Source of the DNA: [Mycobacterium] stephanolepidis
Lineage (GTDB): Bacteria > Actinomycetota > Actinomycetes > Mycobacteriales > Mycobacteriaceae
Direction of reading: 5' to 3'
Length of the DNA stretch: 64,000 nt
NCBI RefSeq assembly: GCF_002356335.1
Contig: NZ_AP018165.1
Span: 4,930,486-4,994,485, forward strand
Shown here: piece by piece, positions 52,923 to 63,256 of the stretch
Position numbering within the stretch: position 1 is the stretch's first letter
How the letters are laid out: each line of letters begins with the position of its first letter
The notes under the pieces: model-generated
What the model was told of the DNA's origin: nothing
The model's input: only the letters and a program-made list of their open reading frames with translations
Database searches by the model: none
Program-made: the position numbers and the translations under genes

Positions 52923-54539
52923 TCACGCCCTCGTCAGCGTAACGGGCAGCCCACCATCGAGCGTCACCGAGAAGTTGAAGTGGTGCTTGGGTTTCCAACC
53001 CGGCGGAAGCATCAACCGATATCTCTGGAAAATGATCGCAAGCAAGAACTGCGCGTTCATGTAGGCCATACCGGTGCCGAGGCAGTGGTGTCTGCCCGAG
53101 CCAAATGGCATGAACGCCAGCCTCGGACGCTCCCTGGCCAGTGCCTGGTCCATGAATCGGTCCGGGTCGTACGTGTCGGGGTCCACCCACCAGCGTGGAT
53201 CGCGGTGCATCGAGTACAACGACGGGCCGACGATGGTGTACCGCGGGATGAAGTACCCACCTATCACGTCGTCTTCCATCGCGAATCGAGGATTAAGCGG
53301 GTGGCCCTGCAGCCTTTGCCCCTCATCGAAACACGCTTTCGCCCAAGGAAGTTTCGGTAGATCATCCGGCGTCGGCACTGCGCCGTGCAATGCATCGACC
53401 TCTGCGTACAGTCGGTCGAGGTGGTCCGGGTGTGCCAGCAGTAGCGCGAGCGTCCATGACAACGACGCCACCACCGTCTCGTATCCACCCGCCATCAAGA
53501 TCATCAGTTCCATACTGAGATCCCGCTCCGACAAAGGACTTCCGTCATCATAGGTGGCCTCCAACAACAGGCTCAACAGGTCCGGAGTCTCGATGGGGTT
53601 CCTCCGACGCTCCTTGATCAGCCGTCTCGTCAATCGCCACAGTCTCCACATGGACCTGGGCGCGCTGTCGCGCCCAGGCACCGGCAGCAGGTTCGGTAAC
53701 GGACTCATCAGTGTCACCGACGCCATCAGAGACATGAAAGTTCGCAAGTCGACATCGGTTTCGTGGATCTCCTGCTCGGTGATCGACGAGGAGAACATCG
53801 CGCGGAGGAACGCGGGCAAGGTCACCTGTGCGATGGCATGCTGCAAATCCACCTCCTGACCGGTGTCAACCCACCGTGCCCATCCATCGACTCGGATCAC
53901 GAATTCGTCGGCGATCACCTCTGCCACCCGTGCTAGGTGCCGGCGTCCGAACATCGGCATGAGCATCCGCCGTCGTTGACGGAACTTGTCCCCTTCCAGC
54001 ATCGGAATTGCGGCACCGATCATGCCCATCGCCGCCTGCCCCGGTCCGATCATGCTGTATCGACCGACAGGGTCATCCATAACCTGGCCGGCGTAATCCG
54101 GGTGGTTGACCACAACAATGCTGCCGCCCAACGGAAATGGAACGCTATAGATGTCCCCGAACTCATTGGCGCAGCGCCGGAAGAACTCGAAGGGTTCGCG
54201 TCGCATCTCCGGGACGCTACCGAGGAAGGGCCTGCCAACAGGGCCCGGTGGAGTGAGCGCCGGACTCCCCACACCCCGGACGGCGCTGGCCGCCAGGGGT
54301 ATGCCTGCGCGAGTGATCCGCCATGGATCATGCCGGTGGGGAGCGGACTTTCCATGTCGCCTACCGATCGCGTTGACTTCGCGCACCGTTGGATTGATCG
54401 GCAGAGGCCCCCAATCTCCCGCCAGCTCACGCGGCAACAACAAATCAGTTGCGGGACCTCGAGTTTGGGTGGCTACGGAGGCATCGAACGGACAAAGATC
54501 GGCTGTGTTCTCGACAGTGGGCCGCTGTGGCATGCTCAT
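52923..54539 (-). CDS. Cytochrome P450
   Basis: Haem monooxygenase of 538 residues. The haem-binding loop is FMPFGSGRHHCLGTG with the Cys ligand, the ExxR motif is EGQR, and the I-helix reads LMAGGYETVVASLSW with the GGxET oxygen-activation pattern. About 95 extra residues precede the usual proline-rich TPPGPVGRPFLGS start, so it is longer than typical bacterial P450s. ATG 54539 was chosen because GGAAGGGAG precedes it; the frame continues upstream into the next gene. Its ferredoxin follows immediately. Substrate unknown, though neighbours suggest a lipid or polyketide-like compound. Confidence 0.9.
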   Translation of the reverse strand: MSMPQRPTVENTADLCPFDASVATQTRGPATDLLLPRELAGDWGPLPINPTVREVNAIGRRHGKSAPHRHDPWRITRAGIPLAASAVRGVGSPALTPPGPVGRPFLGSVPEMRREPFEFFRRCANEFGDIYSVPFPLGGSIVVVNHPDYAGQVMDDPVGRYSMIGPGQAAMGMIGAAIPMLEGDKFRQRRRMLMPMFGRRHLARVAEVIADEFVIRVDGWARWVDTGQEVDLQHAIAQVTLPAFLRAMFSSSITEQEIHETDVDLRTFMSLMASVTLMSPLPNLLPVPGRDSAPRSMWRLWRLTRRLIKERRRNPIETPDLLSLLLEATYDDGSPLSERDLSMELMILMAGGYETVVASLSWTLALLLAHPDHLDRLYAEVDALHGAVPTPDDLPKLPWAKACFDEGQRLQGHPLNPRFAMEDDVIGGYFIPRYTIVGPSLYSMHRDPRWWVDPDTYDPDRFMDQALARERPRLAFMPFGSGRHHCLGTGMAYMNAQFLLAIIFQRYRLMLPPGWKPKHHFNFSVTLDGGLPVTLTRA

Positions 54540-54562
54540 CGGGCTCCCTTCCAGAAGTGTGA

Positions 54563-55411
54563 TTACGCTGCCGGCACCGGCTGTTTGGAGGACGCGCCAC
54601 GGACCGGCCCCAACACCGTGGCTCCGACCGCATCGCGGTAGCGCTGGCATGTGGGTGAGTACGCCACGATGGCGACAGCCAGGAGGTTGAGGGCCGTGCA
54701 CAGAATGGCTATCGCCCACGACGGTTCGGGCCCGAGCCCCAGGTGGATCGCGAAATAGTTGGGCAGCGTGCAGATGATGGTGTACGCGAGATACGCCCCC
54801 GGCGCAACGAATGGGATTATCGCCCAACGGTATCCGCGCATATGCGGCCGGATCGCCGCCAGTACCCAGGCGATCATCACCAGAAATCCGCCGTTCTGCA
54901 CCAGGCTGGGCAACGGCACACCGTAGACCAGTGCGTTGTTGCTGTAGTACCGCATCAGGCCGAAGTGACTGTTGACCATCTCACCGATGCATTCACCGAT
55001 TCCGAAGACCAACGCGAACACGATGAGCGTCCAAGCGGCCCAACCTTTTTTGATCATCTCGTAGACGAGTAGCGCGGTCGGCGCCGTACCTACCCAGACT
55101 AGGGGGACGAAGATCGGAAGGGGCCGGTCGGCGATCGTGACGTAAGGGAGGGCATTGGTCATATAGGTGGTGGCACCGATGACGTCGAGCCACGGCTCGA
55201 CGAAGTACGGCAAGATCGTGACCCCGCTGAGCATGATCAACCAGTACATCAATGCGTCTTCGTGCCTGCGCAGAGTCATCCATCCCACCCAGATCAGGGA
55301 AAACGCCAGGCATGCAACAAGTATCGCGACCACGGTCCATGCCCACCACGGCTCACCGTGAATGACAGGCGGTAGACCCCACTGCGCGCCCGCGCTCCAT
55401 CGTGTCGTCAC
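54563..55411 (-). CDS. AveC-like multi-pass membrane protein
   Basis: A 282-residue protein with about seven hydrophobic segments, the first at 24-46 (WTVVAILVACLAFSLIWVGW). The PYFVEPWLDVIGATTYMTN loop and YSNNALVYGVPLPSLVQNGG resemble the spirocyclase AveC family, which in mycobacteria is frequently paired with P450 genes. The assignment is by pattern only and an unrelated permease is possible. The GTG start has GAAAGGACACTT upstream. It is the first gene of the AveC-P450-ferredoxin operon and divergent from a TetR gene. Confidence 0.6.
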   Translation of the reverse strand: MTTRWSAGAQWGLPPVIHGEPWWAWTVVAILVACLAFSLIWVGWMTLRRHEDALMYWLIMLSGVTILPYFVEPWLDVIGATTYMTNALPYVTIADRPLPIFVPLVWVGTAPTALLVYEMIKKGWAAWTLIVFALVFGIGECIGEMVNSHFGLMRYYSNNALVYGVPLPSLVQNGGFLVMIAWVLAAIRPHMRGYRWAIIPFVAPGAYLAYTIICTLPNYFAIHLGLGPEPSWAIAILCTALNLLAVAIVAYSPTCQRYRDAVGATVLGPVRGASSKQPVPAA

Positions 55412-55538
55412 AAGTGTCCTTTCGCCGTCGGCAAGCGGTTCATTCGGACACTAATGTCTGATTTGAGAATATGTCAATCATTTTGAGACAATTGATTCCG
55501 CAAGACGACACGCCTCGCCCCTTGCCTGCGGTGTCGAC

Positions 55539-55544
55539 TATTCT
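55539..55544 (+). promoter_or_regulatory. -10 box for leaderless tetR mRNA
   Basis: TATTCT lies 7 bases before the ATG at 55552. The divergent region 55440-55500 is AT-rich and carries a repeated TTTGAGA (near 55463 and 55492), a plausible site for the encoded repressor. Confidence 0.6.
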
Positions 55545-55551
55545 CAGCCGC

Positions 55552-56193
55552 ATGGAGGACCCCGCGGAACCGCAGATCCGCATGGCAGACCGGCAGCGCG
55601 CTCGACGCAGCGAGCTCGTCAAGGAAGAGGTAGTGGAGGCTGCCCTCGCGGAATTCTCCGAGCGCGGGTACCACCAGACGTCGATCGCGCACATTGCGGA
55701 ACGGCTCGGCACCGGCCACTCGATGTTCTATCGATACTTCACCAACAAACGCGACATCCTCGAACACGTGGTTCAGCACGCCACCCAGCGCACCGTCGAA
55801 ACTCTCAGTCACACGCTGCCCGGCCGCATTACGTCGCTGGACGAATTCCACGATTTTGCAGTCAATCTCGGGCTTGCCTACATCGGCATGGTGGTGGCAG
55901 ATCCCCGGCTGTCACGCTTGATGCTGCAACAGGGTGCCGCCGTGGATGCGGAGATGACCGCGCAGTTCTGCCAGGTGTTCGATGCCGGGGCTTCGGTTCT
56001 CGCCGGCCTGCTGCGCGATGGAATCGAATCTGGTTACGTCCGACCGGGTATCGACGTCGAGGCCGTCGCTGATTCGGTGGCGGGGATCCCGCTGGGAATA
56101 CTTGCCCGCTACGGGCACGACCCCGATCAGGACATTCTCGCATCACGCGTACGCGCAACCGCCGACCTCGTCTGCCGAGGGATCGCCCCCTAG
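55552..56193 (+). CDS. TetR-family regulator of the P450 cluster
   Basis: A 213-residue regulator. The helix-turn-helix is at about 22-66 (LAEFSERGYHQTSIAHIAER, then GHSMFYRYFTNKRDIL). The C-terminal domain is divergent and gives no hint of the ligand. ATG 55552 was chosen for its leaderless position after TATTCT; the frame extends 27 codons upstream. Divergent placement from the AveC-P450-ferredoxin operon suggests it represses that operon. The metallo-hydrolase gene follows 38 bases downstream. Confidence 0.88.
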   Translation: MEDPAEPQIRMADRQRARRSELVKEEVVEAALAEFSERGYHQTSIAHIAERLGTGHSMFYRYFTNKRDILEHVVQHATQRTVETLSHTLPGRITSLDEFHDFAVNLGLAYIGMVVADPRLSRLMLQQGAAVDAEMTAQFCQVFDAGASVLAGLLRDGIESGYVRPGIDVEAVADSVAGIPLGILARYGHDPDQDILASRVRATADLVCRGIAP

Positions 56194-56231
56194 CGGGAAT
56201 ACGCCGCTCCCGGTGAGCGTTTCCGGCGGCT

Positions 56232-57115
56232 GTGAACACATTCACCGTCGGTGATGCGACCGTCACACAGCTCACTGAACTCGCCGTGTGGCCCATCCCA
56301 CCGCACGATTGGTATCCCGCCATCAGCGAGCAACAGCTCGCGTTCGCCCGAGCCGCCTATGCACCCTCGGCCGTCTCGGCAGACGGTGCCGATCTGATCT
56401 TCTCCATCCACAACTACCTCATCGAGCTGGGCGACACAGTCGTGGTGGTCGACACCTGCTCGGGCAATCACAAGAACCGGCCCCTGTTCCCAGATCTCCA
56501 CATGCTCGATACCGACTACCTGACTCACCTCAAGCACGCGGGATTCGATCCCGAAGACATCGACGTCGTCATCAATACCCATCTCCATCTGGACCATTGC
56601 GGATGGAACACCCGGCTCATCGACGACACCTGGCAGCCCACCTTTTCGAACGCCACGTACCTGTTTCACGCAACTGAGCTGAAATACATTCGACACAATG
56701 GGAATCAGCTTCAGAAGGTGAATGGGCCGAGGGTGGCGGCTGGGTGTATCAGGACAGCGTCCTTCCGGTCCTCGAACACGCTCCGCACCGTTTCGTCGCG
56801 CCGGGTCATCAGATCCACGCGCACGGCTCCACGCGCATCACCACTCTGGACACCGCCGGGCACACACCCGGGCACCTCGCCATCGAAATCAGCGCTCCGG
56901 GCACCGGCGTGATCATCTCCGGCGATGCGCTGCATCACCCCATGCAGGCCCAGTTTCCGGATCTGCCCTTTTTCGCGGATGCCGATCCGACCATGGGTAC
57001 CACCGCCCGTCGCGCACTGCTCGCGCGCTGCGCCGACGAGGGCCTGCAACTGGTGACCGCCCACTTCCCCGCACATCTCCCGATAGGGCGTCCGCCGGAG
57101 CGGCACCGCATTTGA
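56232..57115 (+). pseudogene. Metallo-beta-lactamase-fold hydrolase, frameshifted
   Basis: The first frame begins at GTG 56232 (MNTFTVGDATVTQLTELAVW) and contains the zinc motif THLHLDHCGW near residue 117. At 56727-56728 one base is missing. The rest continues in the next frame as GPEGGGWVYQDSVLPVLEHA, with the later zinc ligands in TAGHTPGHLA and ISGDALHH, ending at 57115. Repair by one base gives a 294-residue enzyme of the lactonase/glyoxalase-II-like group. The substrate is unknown. It lies downstream of the TetR gene in the P450 cluster. Confidence 0.8.
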
Positions 57116-57152
57116 ATGGGTAGATCCCCTCGCCGGGCAATGAACCCAGCCG

Positions 57153-57869
57153 CTAGAACGCGGCACCCACCACCGGACCGGCCCCGGCAGGTTGCGGAAT
57201 CTGCACGGACTCCAGCAGTCGCTCCAACGCGGCCTCCACCTCTGCCTTCCACCCGAGCCCACTGTCAAGCTCCAACCGCAGTCGCGGGAAATGCTGGTGC
57301 GGTGCGACCACCGTGAAACCCACGTCCTTCAGGAAGTCGACATCGATCATGCATTGCTCGATGGTGCACTCCCCCAGTACATCTGCCGCTTCGGAATGCC
57401 GCGCCAAGGATCCTTCACCGAAGTTCAGAGCCTCACTGGTCCGGCCGAACGCCTCCAGCGCACGCACACCGCGGCGCACCAACTCGGCGACCACATTGGC
57501 GACGATGCTGTGCGGCAATCCGTCTGACTCATGCCCCGGCTCCACACCCAAGGACGTCAGCAGCACTGCATCCGCGCTGACTGGGGCCGTCGGGAACAGC
57601 CGCGCACGAGGCACCACCCCGGGTGGGGCATACAACGCGTATCCCACGGTGGCGGGGCGGGACTGCGGGCCGGTGATTGCGACCTGACCGCATGACCCCC
57701 ACTCGAGCATGACCATCGACAACCATGCTTCCTTCTCGAACTCTGGGTCCGACAGGTGCTGGCTGTCTCCGACGGTAGCGGGGTCCACTTCCCAGAAGAC
57801 ACACCGCCGGGCGTGCTTGGGCAGCTGCTCGAAACCATCGAGCCGCAAAGGAACGATCCGAGCCGACAC
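57153..57869 (-). CDS. GNAT-like acetyltransferase-fold protein, Rv3916c homologue
   Basis: A 238-residue protein. The N-terminal LDGFEQLPKHARRCVFWEVD and the GYALYAPPGVVPRARLFP segment are characteristic of the Rv3916c family, annotated as GNAT-like. The acetyl-CoA motif is not clearly recognisable, so activity is unproven. The GTG at 57869 (MSARIVPLRLDGF) is used, with a GGAGG 12 bases upstream; a GTG at 57899 is possible. It lies between the P450 island and parB, as Rv3916c lies between cwlM and parB in Mtb. Confidence 0.75.
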   Translation of the reverse strand: MSARIVPLRLDGFEQLPKHARRCVFWEVDPATVGDSQHLSDPEFEKEAWLSMVMLEWGSCGQVAITGPQSRPATVGYALYAPPGVVPRARLFPTAPVSADAVLLTSLGVEPGHESDGLPHSIVANVVAELVRRGVRALEAFGRTSEALNFGEGSLARHSEAADVLGECTIEQCMIDVDFLKDVGFTVVAPHQHFPRLRLELDSGLGWKAEVEAALERLLESVQIPQPAGAGPVVGAAF

Positions 57870-58124
57870 TGGTCTTGTACGCCTCCACGTCAGGTCCACA
57901 TGGTCCGCGGAACGCCTCGGGCGTCCGGCAACCCTTCAAGGATATGCGAAATTTCTGGTTTGGCACCCGGCGACCTTGCCGAGATGCCTGGAATCCATGC
58001 CCGGAGCCGTTGCCGAGCCGATGACTTCCCCTTGGAGCTGAAACCTCTTAATTCCCAAGCATTTTCGCGTAGAAGCCATGTCCGCTGGGTTTTCGCGTCA
58101 CAGTGACGTTTCTCCCTTGTGGGG

Positions 58125-59108
58125 CTAGGACGTGGCTTCGCCGGACATCATGTCGACAATTCGCTGCAAATCTTCTACCGAGCCGAACTCGACGACGATT
58201 TTTCCCTTGCGCTTGCCCAGGCTCACCGTCACGCGGGTGTCGAAGGTACCCGACAGTCGCTCGGCGACATCCTGCAGACCCGGCATCTGAATCGGCTTGC
58301 GGCGCGGCGCCGGTTTGGGGGCGTCGCTACGGTTCGCCAGCGTCACCGCTTCCTCCGCAGCACGCACCGACATGCCCTCCGCCACGATCCGTGCGGCGAG
58401 CTCCTCCTGCGCCTCGGCTCCACCCTCGAGAGCGAGCAGCGCCCGCGCATGGCCGGCCGACAGCACACCCGCCGCGACCCTGCGCTGTACCGCGATGGGT
58501 AGGCGCAGCAGTCGGATCATGTTGGAGATCACCGGGCGTGATCGACCTATCCGGGACGCCAACTCCTCGTGCGTCACGTCGAACTCTTCGAGAAGCTGTT
58601 GGTACGCGGCCGCCTCTTCCAAGGGGTTCAGCTGTGCCCGATGGATGTTCTCCAGCAGCGCGTCTCGAAGCAGATTGTCGTCGGCCGTCTCCCGGACGAT
58701 CGCCGGGATGGTGTCCAGGCCGGCCTCCTGGGTAGCGCGCCACCGCCGCTCCCCCATGACCAGTTGGTAGTCACCGCCCTCGACCGCACGCACCACGATC
58801 GGCTGCATCACGCCGAACTCACGGATCGAGTGGACCAACTCCGCGAGCGCCTCCTCGTCGAACACCTGGCGCGGCTGCTTGGGGTTGGGCTTGATGGCCG
58901 TCACCGCGATCTCGCGGTACACCGCGCCGGCATCGGTGGCCGGTGCAACCGGAGCGGCTGGGCCGCCACCGATGACGACATCGGCAGCCGCGTCACCCAG
59001 CCGCGGGCCCGCGGGGGCGGACGAGCCATCCACCGGTGCGGTCGGGATCAGGGATGCCAGGCCCCGGCCGAGTCCGCCCTTACGCCGTGATGAAGGCGAC
59101 TGACTCAT
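58125..59108 (-). CDS. parB: Chromosome partitioning protein ParB
   Basis: CTP-dependent clamp that loads at parS and spreads to form the origin-proximal partition complex. The 327-residue protein has an N-terminal ParA-interacting [12 protein letters not shown], the CTPase/ParB domain with [12 protein letters not shown] and [16 protein letters not shown], a helix-turn-helix ([20 protein letters not shown]) and a C-terminal dimerisation domain. ATG 59108 follows AAGGGAGAAG; the frame continues upstream into non-coding sequence. It follows parA by 64 bases. Confidence 0.97.
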   Translation of the reverse strand: MSQSPSSRRKGGLGRGLASLIPTAPVDGSSAPAGPRLGDAAADVVIGGGPAAPVAPATDAGAVYREIAVTAIKPNPKQPRQVFDEEALAELVHSIREFGVMQPIVVRAVEGGDYQLVMGERRWRATQEAGLDTIPAIVRETADDNLLRDALLENIHRAQLNPLEEAAAYQQLLEEFDVTHEELASRIGRSRPVISNMIRLLRLPIAVQRRVAAGVLSAGHARALLALEGGAEAQEELAARIVAEGMSVRAAEEAVTLANRSDAPKPAPRRKPIQMPGLQDVAERLSGTFDTRVTVSLGKRKGKIVVEFGSVEDLQRIVDMMSGEATS

Positions 59109-59172
59109 CGGATACTTCTCCCTTTTCGCTTCCGCTTTACGCACATGATCATCTTCCCGTAGCGCGCGGCGC

Positions 59173-60117
59173 TCACTGCGTCTCACTCGCCGACGGGCTC
59201 GGCCGCTGCGCGAGTTCGCGTGCGGCATCCAGATAACTCAGGGCTCCCCGTGAACCCGGGTCGTATTCGAGGACGCTGGTCCCGTACCCCGGAGCCTCTG
59301 ACACCTTGACGCTACGCGGGATGACGGAACCCAACACCTTCGGTCCGAAGTGGCTGCGCACCTCATCGGCCACCTGGTCGGCGAGCTTGGTCCTGCCGTC
59401 GTACATGGTGAGCAGAATCGTCGACACGTGCAGCGCGGGATTCAGGTGCGCCTGGACGAGTTCGATATTGCGCAGCAGCTGACCGACGCCCTCCAGCGCG
59501 TAGTACTCACACTGGATCGGGATCAGTACCTCGTTCGCCGCCACGAGTGCGTTGACTGTCAACAGGCCAAGTGAGGGCGGGCAGTCGATGAACACGAAGT
59601 CGAAAGCGTCGGCGGGTAGCCCAGCGATCGCGCCTCGCAGCCGGCCTTCACGAGCCACCATCGACACCAATTCGATCTCGGCGCCGGCAAGGTCGATCGT
59701 CGCCGGAACGCAGAACAGGTGCTCGCTCTGCGGGCTGGATTGGATTGCATCCTTGATCGGAATCTCACCGAGTAGCACCTCATACGACGACGGGGTGCCC
59801 GCCCGATGATCGGCACCCAATGCGGTGCTTGCGTTGCCCTGTGGATCGAGATCGATCACCAGAACGTTCAGGCCTTGCATCGCCATCGCAGCGGCGAGGT
59901 TTACTGCCGTGGTGGTCTTGCCGACACCACCCTTCTGGTTGGCAATCGTCAGCATCCGGCGCTGAGCCGGCTTCGGTAGGCGGACCGATCCTTGCTTGAT
60001 CTGGGTAGCGCGCTGAGCGGCTGCACCGATCGGAGTCTCCGACTCCTCGAAGTTCGCGGGCGATCGGTGGCCGTCACCCGTTGCGCCGGTTTCACGTGAA
60101 ACATCGTCGCTAGTCAC
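59173..60117 (-). CDS. parA: Chromosome partitioning ATPase ParA
   Basis: Walker-type ATPase that moves origins together with ParB. The deviant Walker A motif is [17 protein letters not shown], followed by LDPQGNAS and FIDCPPSLG. The GTG at 60117 ([20 protein letters not shown]) gives 314 residues; the open frame extends further, but this start fits the mycobacterial SRET-containing N-terminus. The SRET codons are themselves a parS site. It lies 22 bases after gidB in the gidB-parA-parB order typical near origins. Confidence 0.95.
   Translation of the reverse strand: MTSDDVSRETGATGDGHRSPANFEESETPIGAAAQRATQIKQGSVRLPKPAQRRMLTIANQKGGVGKTTTAVNLAAAMAMQGLNVLVIDLDPQGNASTALGADHRAGTPSSYEVLLGEIPIKDAIQSSPQSEHLFCVPATIDLAGAEIELVSMVAREGRLRGAIAGLPADAFDFVFIDCPPSLGLLTVNALVAANEVLIPIQCEYYALEGVGQLLRNIELVQAHLNPALHVSTILLTMYDGRTKLADQVADEVRSHFGPKVLGSVIPRSVKVSEAPGYGTSVLEYDPGSRGALSYLDAARELAQRPSPSASETQ
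60088..60103. promoter_or_regulatory. parS: parS site 1, inside parA
   Basis: The core GTTTCACGTGAAAC at 60089-60102 is perfect; 15 of 16 positions match the TGTTTCACGTGAAACA consensus, with G instead of T first. It encodes V-S-R-E-T of ParA. ParB binding here is the expected nucleation site. Confidence 0.9.
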
Positions 60118-60139
60118 TGTCGTCTCCTTGATCGGATGC

Positions 60140-60877
<738 letters not shown>

Positions 60878-60901
60878 TTACATGGATGGAATTTATTGCG
60901 A

Positions 60902-61447
60902 TCAGTCGTGCAGCACGACGACGCGGCGCGACGGCTCCACGCCCTCGCTCTCGCTGTGCACACCGTCGATCGCTGCAACCGCGTCGTGCACGATCTTGCG
61001 CTCGAAGGGAGTCATCGGCGCGAGCTCCTCGCGCTCACCGGACTCCAGCACCTGCTTGGCGATCTTGGTGCCCAGCGCCGCCAGCTCGTCGCGGCGACGA
61101 CCCCGCCAGTTTGCGATATCCAGCATCAGGCGGCTGCGCTCACCGGACTTCTGCTGTACCGCCAGCCGGGTCAGTTCCTGCAACGCGTCAAGCACCTCGC
61201 CCTTGCGGCCAACAAGCTTGGACAAGTCGCCGCCGCCGTCGATGCTGACAATCGCGCGGTCTCCTTCGACATCGAGGTCGATGTCGCCATCGAAGTCGAG
61301 TACGTCGAGGAGCTCCTCGAGATAGTCGCCGGCAATCTCGCCCTCGGCAACCAGACGTTCCTCGAGGTCTACCGTGCGCGTCTCACCCTCAGGTGCGGCC
61401 TCGACCTCGGCTGTGGTCTCTTCGGCTTGAGTGTCCAGATCGGTCAT
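60902..61447 (-). CDS. jag: RNA-binding protein Jag/KhpB (R3H domain)
   Basis: A 181-residue protein. After an acidic, Glu-rich N-terminus of about 30 residues comes a KH domain (AIVSIDGGGDLSKLVGRKGE) and an R3H domain (ANWRGRRRDELAALGTKIA) with the RxxxH-like variant. The homologous KhpB is an RNA chaperone involved in cell elongation control. It follows yidC by 42 bases, as Rv3920c follows Rv3921c. GAGGGAGAAGAACG precedes the ATG. Confidence 0.93.
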   Translation of the reverse strand: MTDLDTQAEETTAEVEAAPEGETRTVDLEERLVAEGEIAGDYLEELLDVLDFDGDIDLDVEGDRAIVSIDGGGDLSKLVGRKGEVLDALQELTRLAVQQKSGERSRLMLDIANWRGRRRDELAALGTKIAKQVLESGEREELAPMTPFERKIVHDAVAAIDGVHSESEGVEPSRRVVVLHD

Positions 61448-61489
61448 CGTTCTTCTCCCTCTGTCACGCCCGTGCAGAATCGCGGGCGG

Positions 61490-62575
61490 TTAGCGCTTGC
61501 GGCGACGATCGGGCCGAGCACCCGGCTTCGGGGTGCGGCTCGTCGTACCTGATCCATTGGTGGAGTCCGGGGAAGCCTGTCCCCCGGTGTCCTCGTCCGT
61601 ACCAGCTGACTCCACTATCTCGGTGCTGTCGGACTCGTCTGCTTGTTTCGCCGGCTGGTTCTTTCCGCCGCGCGTCGGCTTGGCACCCGGCTTCGGGGCA
61701 TTGGCTGCCCGCCGCTCCAGATCCGCCTGCTTCTTCTCTTCTTCTTCCTTGGCGATGTGGTTGAAGACGTAGTGCTGCTGACCGAAAGTCCAAATGTTGT
61801 TGGACACCCAGTACAGGATGATTGCGATCGGCAGGAACGGACCACCCACGACCACACCGAGCGGGAACACGTACAGCGCCAGTCGGTTCATGATCTGGGT
61901 CTGCGGGTTGGCTTGGGCCTCGGGGCTCTGTCGCGCAATGGAGGCGCGGCTGTTGAAGTAGGTCGCGACGCCAGCGATGACCATCAACGGTATCGAGACA
62001 CCCGCGACAGCCCATCTATTGAATTCGGTGAATGCGTCAAGACCCGTCGTCTGAATCATCGTGGCGCCCAGCGGTGCGCCGAACAGGTTCGCGTCCAGGA
62101 AGTTGGCCACGTCGCCCGCGCTGAAAATGTAGTTGCCCGTGGCGCGGTTCGCCTCCACCGACATGTGCACCTGGCCGAAGCCACCGGTGGTTCTGTTGAA
62201 CGAACGCAAGACATGGAACAGACCCAGGAACACCGGGATCTGCGCCAGCATCGGCAAGCAGCCCAGGATCGGATTGAAACCATGCTCGCGCTGTAGCTTC
62301 TGCATCTCCAGCGCCATGCGCTGGCGGTCGTTCTTGTACTTCTTCTGCAGGGCCTTGATCTGTGGCTGCAGTTCCTGCATCTGCCGGGTGGTCCGGATCT
62401 GCCGCACGAAAGGCTTGTACAGGATCGCGCGGAGGGTGAAAACGAGGAACATCACCGACAGCCCCCATGCGAAGAAGTTCTTGGGACCCAGCAGGTACGC
62501 GAACAGCTTGTACCAAACCCACATGATCGCCGAGACGGGGTAGTAGATGAACCCGAGACTGAACCAATCAAACAT
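61490..62575 (-). CDS. yidC: Membrane protein insertase YidC
   Basis: Inserts and folds inner-membrane proteins with or without SecYEG. The 361-residue protein has five to six hydrophobic segments, with [19 protein letters not shown] at the N-terminus, [20 protein letters not shown] holding the conserved basic face, and a C-terminal Lys/Glu-rich tail ([19 protein letters not shown]) ending in RPDRRRKR. It overlaps yidD by 8 bases. Confidence 0.96.
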   Translation of the reverse strand: MFDWFSLGFIYYPVSAIMWVWYKLFAYLLGPKNFFAWGLSVMFLVFTLRAILYKPFVRQIRTTRQMQELQPQIKALQKKYKNDRQRMALEMQKLQREHGFNPILGCLPMLAQIPVFLGLFHVLRSFNRTTGGFGQVHMSVEANRATGNYIFSAGDVANFLDANLFGAPLGATMIQTTGLDAFTEFNRWAVAGVSIPLMVIAGVATYFNSRASIARQSPEAQANPQTQIMNRLALYVFPLGVVVGGPFLPIAIILYWVSNNIWTFGQQHYVFNHIAKEEEEKKQADLERRAANAPKPGAKPTRGGKNQPAKQADESDSTEIVESAGTDEDTGGQASPDSTNGSGTTSRTPKPGARPDRRRKR

Positions 62576-62852
62576 CCGCTGTACTCCTCCGCACGCTCAC
62601 GTGCTCTACGTCTTCGTGCTTCGTATGGCGTTCAGGAATCGGATCCCATCCACCGTGGTGCCAGGGCCCACACTTCAGTAGACGGATCGTGGCCAACCAG
62701 CCGCCGCGGACCAGTCCGTGCACACTCAATGCCTCCACCGCATACTGGCTACAGGTCGGCATAAACCGGCAACTGGGCAGTCGCATCGGCGAGACCCAGG
62801 TTTGATACAGGCGAATCAGGAAGATCACCGCGCGTGCGGGGCGGCTTTTCAT
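62568..62852 (-). CDS. yidD: Membrane insertion efficiency factor YidD
   Basis: A small 94-residue helper of YidC. The hydrophobic N-terminal helix ([17 protein letters not shown]) is followed by [19 protein letters not shown] and [15 protein letters not shown], the family signature. Its ATG overlaps the rnpA stop as ATGA, and its end overlaps yidC, so rnpA, yidD and yidC are coupled. Confidence 0.95.
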   Translation of the reverse strand: MKSRPARAVIFLIRLYQTWVSPMRLPSCRFMPTCSQYAVEALSVHGLVRGGWLATIRLLKCGPWHHGGWDPIPERHTKHEDVEHVSVRRSTADV

Positions 62853-63232
62853 GGCTGCCGCTCTGGTGTGGGTTCCAACCGGCGCACCGATCGATTGACC
62901 CCATCTCGCAATTGCTGACGCAGACTCGCCGAGAGTGCGGTGCTGCTACTGGGCAGCGCTCTGATCACCATGCGGTCCACGGGTTCAAGTGTGGGGAGCA
63001 CCTCTGCGGCAACATGCCGGAGCCGACGAGACACTCGGTGGCGCACTACCGCGCCGCCAACCGATTTACCGACGATCAAACCGACCTTGGGGCCCTCAAC
63101 GTCAGCTGCAGTGGAGCCCACGCAGCCGCGTTGCAGATGAATCACCAAGTCCGCGTGGGCAGTTCGCACTCCACGCTTGACGGTCTGCCGGAATTCGGAT
63201 GATTTGGTCATCCGGTGTCGAGTCGGTAACAC
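62849..63232 (-). CDS. rnpA: Ribonuclease P protein component
   Basis: Protein subunit of RNase P, which trims the 5' end of pre-tRNAs together with the rnpB RNA. The 127-residue product begins [20 protein letters not shown] and has the RNR-type motif [13 protein letters not shown]. Start at GTG 63232, 24 bases after rpmH; an ATG at codon 8 is a weaker option. The start codon lies in a perfect 7-bp hairpin (63221-63237). Confidence 0.95.
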   Translation of the reverse strand: MLPTRHRMTKSSEFRQTVKRGVRTAHADLVIHLQRGCVGSTAADVEGPKVGLIVGKSVGGAVVRHRVSRRLRHVAAEVLPTLEPVDRMVIRALPSSSTALSASLRQQLRDGVNRSVRRLEPTPERQP

Positions 63233-63237
63233 CGACT
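63221..63237 (-). promoter_or_regulatory. Hairpin occluding the rnpA start codon
   Basis: In the minus-strand RNA AGUCGGU and ACCGACU pair perfectly around a 3-base loop. The GUG start codon is made of the last two bases of the 5' arm and the first loop base. It may limit rnpA translation relative to rpmH. Confidence 0.5.
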
Positions 63238-63256
63238 ACCTACCTGCGCCCGAAAC

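Noticed and set aside
58096-58108. Palindrome CGTCACAGTGACG downstream of parB
   Set aside because: Short, with a single central base and no T-tract; too weak to call a terminator or operator.
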